NCBI GenBank assembly: GCA_002633005.1
Contig: NMRA01000157.1
Coordinates: 679,192 to 734,606, forward strand
Length of the DNA stretch: 55,415 nt
Origin: Phoronis australis
Taxonomy: Eukaryota; Phoronida; Phoronidae
Direction of reading: 5' to 3'
The notes beneath the pieces are model-generated. The model was given only the letters and a program-made list of their open reading frames with translations, was not told the origin of the DNA and did no database searches. Shown piece by piece: positions 21,701-30,700 of the stretch (position 1 is its first letter; the number at the start of each line of letters is the position of its first letter). Position numbers and translations under genes: made by a program.

Positions 21701-24700
21701 TAAAGAGGCGCCGTGAACAAGCTCAGACAACGGAACGTAGGGATAGTTATTTGGCAAGCTGGCATTCGTCAGGCACTCACGCGGCTGTCGACGACTGCAG
21801 GCCTCAGGCAAGGAGATGTTCCACGGCCTCATACTTGGTATTTACAGCGTACTTTTCATTCTTCACTACTGCGATCCACTTCCTAAACATTTCGGACTCT
21901 CGAGGAAGTCGAAAAAACGATATACTCGCTTTCCTCGCAGCTGCATAGTTCACCCAAGCGGGAACGATGCACCGCAACATAGCGGCATTCACTCTGCAGA
22001 TGAACCACTGACGTCACTAGCGTCGTTTCTCACCTTCCTCATAGGTTAACGCGACACCTCTTGGCAAGGTAAGGTCGACCGTGTGCGAGGCGATGTGGAT
22101 ATAGACCGATTAATAAGGCAAAAAAGACTAATTAAATCGGGTGGCATTCTCCTTTAATTCAGTTCAAGTTTTTCAGTGGTTAATAGGCGGTGCACTACAG
22201 GGGGGCTGAGGGGGCTTTAGCCCCCACTTTTTTCAGTGCTGCGCCCTCTATACACCTCCGACATGACACTACCAACTACTCACGAGGGGAAGTTGAGATC
22301 CCAAATTCATAAAAAACACAAAACATTCGTGAACAGCACAGAAGCTGTCTTGTAAGGAATGGCGATGCGTCACTGAACTTAGTTGATGGCTGAAGGCTGA
22401 CTTGCAAACATTCGATCCATCATCAGACCACCACTCGCAAAGAAGGACACTAAACCATAACAGTGATATTCATGAATGTATTGAATTAAAAACTAGACTA
22501 AAGAAATTCAAAAATTTACAAACCGTAGATCGGATCGAAATAGAAGTTCAAGTCATTGCTCATAAATTTGGAAGATTGTCTTTACATTTCCTTGATGCTT
22601 GTAGTTCCCAGTAGTATTGTGCAATGAATTTAGGTTCCTCTAAACCGAATCGTTTGCTTGACATTCCCTTGCATACTGCAAAGGCTGGACACGTCGTGAC
22701 TCAGTGACGCACCCACGTTAAAAATAAGGTGTAGTCATGCAGTAGGCTGCCCGCGTAGAATCCGCGCACAGTGATTGACGGGAAAAGAACTTGAACTGCA
22801 GGGGTTGAAGTGTTTGCATTTTTGGGACGCGCGTTCCATAGCATTTTCCCAGCCGCCTGGCAGAAGCTGGACCAGTGGGCGTGTTTGAACAAGGAATTTT
22901 GATACAGCTCTATAGCCCAAGGATTTCGGGATCATATCTTTCAAATGAACTTTTCCCGAAACTGGGTCAAACAAAACGACCTTGGAGCCAGAACAAGGGT
23001 ATAGGTTCGAGTTAAGCCGCACGTTTCAAATGAATCATAGCGGAGCTGACCAGCGACTAGCATTAGTTCGCGGGAGCAGCTAATTTCTTGACTAACACCT
23101 GCTTCTAAATCTGGATTTAAGCAAAATGACAAAAGTCCACGCTTACACACATGCAAGCGTATCCAAATACAATTAAATGTATTTTCATGTGAAACCATTC
23201 AATGTTCTTTGAACACTGACTTGTGTGAGTTCTTAATTTTCTTAGATCTGCCCAATCAGGTAGAACTGCGTTTCAAGTCATTCACTTTCGGCACCTGAGG
23301 GTTGAAATTGGAATTTCGCGTCGTATGACGTTGTATGACGTCATATGACGTAGGAGATGCGAGCCTCATTTGCATATATTAGTGACATCTGTTGGTTCAA
23401 AAAAGAGGCTCATGCCCGAGTACATGCCTGGGAAGAGGCATCTTTTGGAAGGGTAAAGCATGTCACGTTCAAAGCGTCCCAGTGCCAGTAATATGCAGTC
23501 TTTGGGGACCAAAGTGGTGTCACTTTATAGCTAAAGAGCTAAGCTTTCAAACACAATGCTTGGATTCCAGCCGACAAACATTTACTTTTGAAATCACTTT
23601 TCAAAACAGGGTTAAAATGCGCTAAAACAGTTGTCCCTTCCTGGTTATCTCTTCCTGCTATCACTTATAATTTCTCGTGCCTGCCATATTGTGTCCTAAA
23701 TGGGTGAGATTTTACTATGGTGTAAGTTTCATGTCTTAAGTTTCATTAGCTGGTGGATTTTTTTGCCGTGGTCCACTTCAACTCAACCTGAACAAACATA
23801 ATGAGGTGCATTTGCAGATCTCAATTGGGGACTGCATTCTAGTTATTTCATCAAAGTTTCTTCAAATGTTATGAGGAAGAATTCTTAAAACTCATTTTTC
23901 CTTTTTTATTAATTTGTAATTATGCATTTTACCATGTGTTGGTTGATGAATGTTGTGTATTACAGAATATCATGAAAACGAAAAAAACATGACATATTTT
24001 TGTTTCAAAATTAGGCAAAACATTTTTCTTTTCTTTGATATGGTATTCTAAATTTAAGAAGCATTAGCCTATCAGTACTTGATTTGGCGACGTACGACTT
24101 CAGATTGTGCTTGGCCATGTGGGAAAAATCGCAAGTCACACAGTGTGTCGTACAATAATTATCCTGAAATCCGTTTCAAAATTTGTGGTGACTAAACTTT
24201 AAATTATTAACACTTCTCCTAGATTCAATACCTTTGCTTCACAATTGTACCATTTATTTCTTTATTTCATGAAATCAGTGCATTTGCCACCCTCTCCAGT
24301 CTGTGCACATCAAACATGCGCTTGAACAGGAAGTAAACTAAAAAGAAAAATTGGGCAAGATCTGACTTTGAAACATGTGCCTCCAGTGTACCCGATTATT
24401 TGGATTCTTCGATGGCTGGAGAGGAATTATGTTATAGATACAACAGTACATATATTTTACATGGAGAAGTGAGAGAGATGCGCATTATTTTTTGAGAATG
24501 GAGTATGGCACTTTTTTTCTTTGGTTGGCGATTCTGACATCAGTTTCGGCCTCCTCGGATTTCGTTTGGTCCCCTGCATTGTGTGACGTGGCGTCAAGAT
24601 AAATGTCGAGCACAGCCTTTGTAACAAATATTAACATTTTAATTTTAAAATGTTCACCAAGTAATGTGTGTATTGTTTTTTTCAGACATGGAGACATGTT

Positions 24701-27700
24701 GTATTTGCACCCTTCATCCTCTGAACATTCTAACATGGAAACAACTGACTCTGCAAGCGTAGGAGAATCTAGTCACACACAGCTGTCTCGCCCTGGCTCA
24801 GCTCTGAGTACAGTGTCAGTCACTGAAGATCCTGTTGATTTGGAATTATCCAAAATGGATGGCCGTATCAGGAGAGAAAGGGATGAGCAATAGTAGGGAA
24901 CAAGCTGTTATTTCATAAAGGGAAACTAAACTTTACAATCTTTTATGTGTGTACCAATGTTCAAATCTGTTTGTATTTTGCTACAATCACAATTTGTGTA
25001 GTGACTGGCGCAAAGTTTAAACTACACGCAAAATTGATGAAGCTCTCCAATGCCAATGTAAATAACTTGACTAGAAGTCTATAATGTATATCCAGCTTCT
25101 CAATTTATTCATTTGTTCATGACCAATCCTAGTCTCGTTTGCTCATTTTCTAGTCCTGTGAAGACGTTGGATGCATAAGTTTGTTGATCAAAATGTTGAA
25201 TTATGTTCATGGTGATATAATGGGTATGAGCAAAAAATGGAAATTGTAAACACTGCGTGATTGTTTCTAGCACATTTTGATCTCAAGAAGTTTTTATTTA
25301 TTAAAAGCAATTCAGGTGTTATAAGTATTTATGTTCAATTTTTGTTGCTCAAATCTGTACAAAGTAATGTTTGTCTGCATTGTAGATTCAACTGTGTACA
25401 GATGGCCTACTTATACTTCACTTCTTTCATTTCAGTTGTCGCCATGGACCTCATGGGAAATGCTTACATTGTGTTCCTCTTGAGGTGAGACTCACTTTAA
25501 GTCGATGACTAGCCAGTTATGGGGCAATTTTTGTTCCTCAAGCTTCCCTTTAACTATCGTTTGATAATTTTTTGTACAGAAGAGCAGTTTCAAATAGTGT
25601 TAGGATAAACTGACTTCAAGGTCAATTTTTCATCCGGAATTGTTGAAATTGTAATTTATTACTTGAAAGTTGGGCGCCTAACTGTCAACAGGTTTGACTT
25701 CAAGATCTTTAGAATAACTAGGAACAGACGCAAGGACTTGCACGAAAATTTACAAATTTTAGTGGCATTGTCCCCTAACTGTTGTGAAACTTCTAACTTA
25801 GGTTGACGAAATTGATTGACAGAACTTTTTGCCTTGCAAGATAAAGTACATAGTCATGTACATTAAATTGGAACTGTTTGTACAATGTATGGCAATGTTA
25901 ATTAAGAGATTTCAATTCTTAAAATCACCCCATCAGCCTTTACACCCTTCAGAGTTCTATATTAATACAAGTAGTTTTCTTTTATATTGTAAGGAAATGC
26001 AGCTTGTCGATAATTGTGTTTTGATTATTATCTAATCATAGCTATTAGGTTTGTTGTTGATTTTTATTACATATGAAACTTGTTAGAATGATGTTAAATT
26101 TTTATCATTTGTAGCCATTTGATGAGAAATATCTTAATAGCTTGGATCCACCGATCAAGTTTCTCTCTTTCCACTCACATATCAGGAAGTTACTGAGCGG
26201 AGTAGACAAGTGAGTAGCCTAAAATCTAAGCTAAGCTCTTGGTTTATGAGTAACCAGGAATTAACCAGCAGTTTGAAAGGTTTAGTTGACAAACATGTCT
26301 TGTAACCCTTTATTAATAAGATTTAGTAGATTTATTACATCAAGTTTTGTCCAAATTATTACGCTAAGTTTAAAAGTTGATGCTACTTGAAATGGAATGA
26401 AGTCGTGCAATAGAAATTCATTTTCATTCCACAGGGGGAAGTTTGTCAACCTTGAGAACTTAAGCTGCAAGATAAAACCTGGCTGCAAGGAGCACCCCCC
26501 ATGGCCAGCTGGTATTTGTACAAAGTGTCAGCCTAATGCTGTCACCCTGAACAGACAAGTAAGGCAGACATGAGTAACACAACTAGGGTGGAAAAACAAT
26601 TCCGACCAACTGAGCTGTCTTGTATGTCTTTCCATGAAAAATTGTTCTTTAGGGCTTTTGTGTCAGTATCTTTGTGAACAAGTTGTTTGGGTACATGCTA
26701 TACCTACTAGAAATACACGTAAAGTGAAAGTCACCTGTATATTAAAGGTGCCAAGATAAACTTTGGCAAATGATCCTTTTTCTTCTCTTCCAATGTACAA
26801 AAAGTCGGTCTCATAGCGCTATTTTCATAAGACTCCAATCTCGTTGGGACTACAGGATATACTGCTTCGGGCATGTCACTACAAGTCACTGCATGTCCGC
26901 CAACGATCTAAGTTTGAGGGTGTGCATTCTTTATTAAACTTAAATTCATAAGTAAATAAAATAGATGCTGGAATGCCGAGCAGTTACCGACGAATAAGAA
27001 TATAAAATATTCGGCAGTCTGTGTCATGCCTTTGATAAAGAGCATACCCCTCGAAACGTAGGGAATACTTTAATATATTTTAGTACGGATGCTTGTTGTT
27101 TTACTTTTATGAACTTAAATTCATCTGTTAAAGAACAATGTCAGTCATTTTTGAGTACTTGTATGCATCATTTTCCTTAACAATTATATCACGGGTGTTT
27201 GGTTGAATTTCTCAAAATTTATCTCCTCAAGCATTGCCTCTGATAATAGTGTATGTTTTGACCTGCAGAAATTTCGTCATGTGGATTACATAATGTTTGA
27301 GAACCCTCAGCTTATGGAACGCTACCTGAACTATTGGCGCAAGACTGGCTGCCAAAGGATTGGCTTTATGTATGGTGTCTATGAACATCATAAAGACATG
27401 CCACTTGGTATTAAGGCTACAGTGGCAGCAATTTATGAGCCACCGCAGGTAATTTGAAAGGCACACCTTTAAGCACTAGTGATGTGATCATTTTTGCCAT
27501 TTGGCTTGAGATTCTGCCATATCATCATTTTGTCTAGAACATGGAAATATAGTTACATGGAAATTTGTATTCTGGAGACATTTTGTATTTTTTGTAACCT
27601 TGCAGATACCTTGCTTGACAAACATTTTTACCTTTACATTCAATCACTGGAACAAATGGAAGATCACAGTTTGTCCTAATAAGATGTCAAAGTGAGCACT

Positions 27701-30700
27701 ATGGCTGGACTGTTAATTTATGTATTGGAACGCAAGACAAGACAGATGATAGGTTTAAGTGTCTTACCTTGAAATGTTATGATTAAAGTGTCAGTACAAT
27801 TCCCTGTCATGTGAGATTCATTCAAATTTGTAATCACTGACAACAGAAATACATAGCTGCTGTGGATCTACCCATGTGCTCTGTAATAAGATTTTATTGG
27901 TCGGTTCAACGAGCATGGGCTGTTTTTTCAGGTCAGTAGTAAGAACTCTGTTGAGTTACTCGAGGATCCAAATGAAGTGGTTGTCCAAGAAATAGCCAGA
28001 AAACTGGGTTTACAGAAAGTTGGCTGGATATTTACGGATTTGGTTGCACAAGATCTACAGAAGGGTACTGTGAAACATTTTCGTGGCAACATGGTGAGTA
28101 ATTGGGAGAAAGGTGTTGGGGTACAGTGCTTGCTTCAAAAACTTTGTATGGGGACAGTGTTAGGTTTTCAGTGCATTGGGTTGTTGTCCCAGTTTTACAC
28201 AGTTGCACCACATACGGAGTGATAGATTACTGTGCAATTAAATTTCTTGATGCCAAACTGTATTTGATCTAGCTCGGTTAACGTGCTGTGTTAGCATTTT
28301 CGGCCTCGTGAAAATACTCACTCGGCGCATCAACCTCGGCTTATAACACACCCATATAAAAACACGTGTAGTTTAACATATATGTACTGATAACTTTTAT
28401 GCTCCCAAATATATACGCTCATTGTAGTTGTAATTTGATTGTTAGAGACTTGAAATTGAAATACATGATATCTGTATAGTGTTAAAGTTACATCATTGTT
28501 GAGATTTTGTCTCCTGATGATATTTTTTGGTTAAATACATAGATTGGAAAAAGAAATTCTGTCTCTAACTTGTTTTTTGAGCTAGGCTTATGTCTAACAC
28601 ATACCAATTGCCCAACAGACAAAGACAATGTTAAACCATTTAATGAATTGTAATTTGATGACAAAAATGATGTCTTACAACTCATTCATATTATCAAATT
28701 AACAAAGTTGGATTTAATTGATAAAACACTATTCACTTCTTATTTCAATGTAAATTCAAACAAAACAATTATCCATTAAAAGTCTGATCTGGACTAACAT
28801 TATTTGGATCAAATTGATACAATTTAAGTTTAACAGTAATTTGAACTATATTTCAATGTAGCCAACACAACAATTTACTTTAATGATTGTGTATAGGCTC
28901 AAATGTAAGTGCTGAGTAATTGTATGTTGTATGCACATTTTTAGAATGTACTAATGCTCTGCATTGTTCTTATTGGCACTTAGATACACTTGCATTATAC
29001 TTTCAAGTTATTGACTCAATAGTAATATTCTTAGAAGCACGAGTCTTGACACTGTAATCTTGCTGTGCAATTTATTGAAAGTTGAATGAAAAGTCTTGAG
29101 ACAAAAAGGCAGCTATTTTATCACTAGAACGTATGTCTTAGATTTTGAATCACATGACAGTTGATGAACTTTTGTTTTACCAGGATTCCCATTTTCTGAG
29201 TGCGGAAGAGTGCATAATGGCTGCTGTTCTCCAAAATAATCATCCCAACCCATGCAAGTACTCTGCAGATGGCCACTATGGATCGAAGTTTGCCACAGTC
29301 GTAGTTTCTGGTGGGTACTTAACATGTGTATTTAACGCCCCATGCAATGTCATCTATGGTACATGTTTTGGGGCAGAACCTTTTGTTTTTAATACCGTAT
29401 GTTAACCATCCTAATTACATGTCATAACATTGTAGACCCAATGGAGTGCAATGCACTTTCTTCAGTAAGTCGCCACCACAATCTGTTTCCAGTTTGAACT
29501 TTGTGACTTACTTTGACGTAATTAGTGCTACATGGGCCAAGTACTCCTTAAATGACTATCCTTGACAAATTCTCTGTTTGTGAGTTGAGTGGAAGACTGT
29601 GTACTAATGCTCCCAATTTCATGGTAAACAACAGACAGTTTAGTAATGTCTCTGCATAAATGTGAAACAAAGGGTAAGGTAGACCTGGCGACATTATGTC
29701 AATAAATTAATCTGGAAATTACTTGTTTCCTCTGTAGTTACTTCTTTTCTTGTTTTCTCCTTCTGTAATGGTCTCAGTGTCTATTTTGTCTTGTGTGTCC
29801 ATGAGATCGAAGTGATATCTACTAACCAGTGTGTGGAACTGTATTGAACAGCCAAGATTTACTCTGGTTTCAGGTGATAAGGATAATCAGATCCACTTTG
29901 AGGGTTATCAAGTATCAGATCAGTGCATGGCACTTGTCCGCGATGACTGTCTGATACCAACAAGAGATGCTCCTGAGCTGGGTTATGTTAAGGAGTCTAC
30001 TAATGATCAGTATGTGCCAGATGTCTTCTATAAGGTAACATTTCACGTTTTTGTTCACGTAGTTATGATTGTTCACTGTCTGTGCTCTTGGGAAAAACTT
30101 CTCGTTTATCTTCGTTTACTTATTCAAATGGCATGGCACTCTGCAGTTGTCAGGTATCCAATTTTGAAAAAAATATCACATTGTCACAGCGCTTTTCACT
30201 GTTACTTGCGTAGTTCTGTACAGTTTTATGAAACAAAGAGTTTTCTGTATGTTCACACATACTTTTAACTCATGAATAGCAGGAATTCTGGACCAATGGT
30301 ATGTCTCTTGCATGCAGTCACTACTTGAATTTGGTGACAACATTTTTGAAAACGTTTGGTGAACATTTCTTAGATGTATTACCCATCTCAGCCAAAAGCA
30401 GTTTAAGCTCATTTTCGTACACAATAGCCAATGAACAGACTGTATGTACTGCGTTAACTACAAGTATGTTTTCTGTTTTCTAGTTTAAGGACAAGTACGG
30501 TAACGAGGTGACCCAGTTAGCACGACCTTTACCTGTGGAGTACTTGCTAATAGACATGCCAGCAGCTTTCCCTGTTGATTCCCAGTACACGTTCAGCTAT
30601 AACAGTGATACATGCTTCCCTGTTGAAAACAGAGATGCCCTTGGGGAAATACAGGTATCCACACAGTTTATTAAAACAACACGAAACCAATAAAGACCGA

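Larger units (their letters stand above)
18795..23657. mobile_element. 4.86-kb DNA transposon with 28-bp TIRs
   Basis: The left end (18795-18822) and right end (23657-23630) are perfect 28-bp inverted repeats beginning CAGGAAGAGATAACC. The copies are flanked by CTATCAC at 18788-18794 and 23658-23664, a 7-bp target duplication. Inside are a dead THAP domain on the minus strand (21992-21804), a coding-like minus-strand frame (19753-19457) and an assembly gap of 478 N. THAP domains form the N terminus of P-element-type transposases, so an inactive P-like copy is one reading; CAG ends with a 7-8 bp duplication would also suit a hAT-type element. The element sits in the long NPLOC4 intron. Confidence 0.72.

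Noticed and set aside
28488-28685. Possible C/D snoRNA around CTGATGATA in an NPLOC4 intron
   Set aside because: A C-box-like word is present, but no D box or terminal stem was found at suitable spacing.
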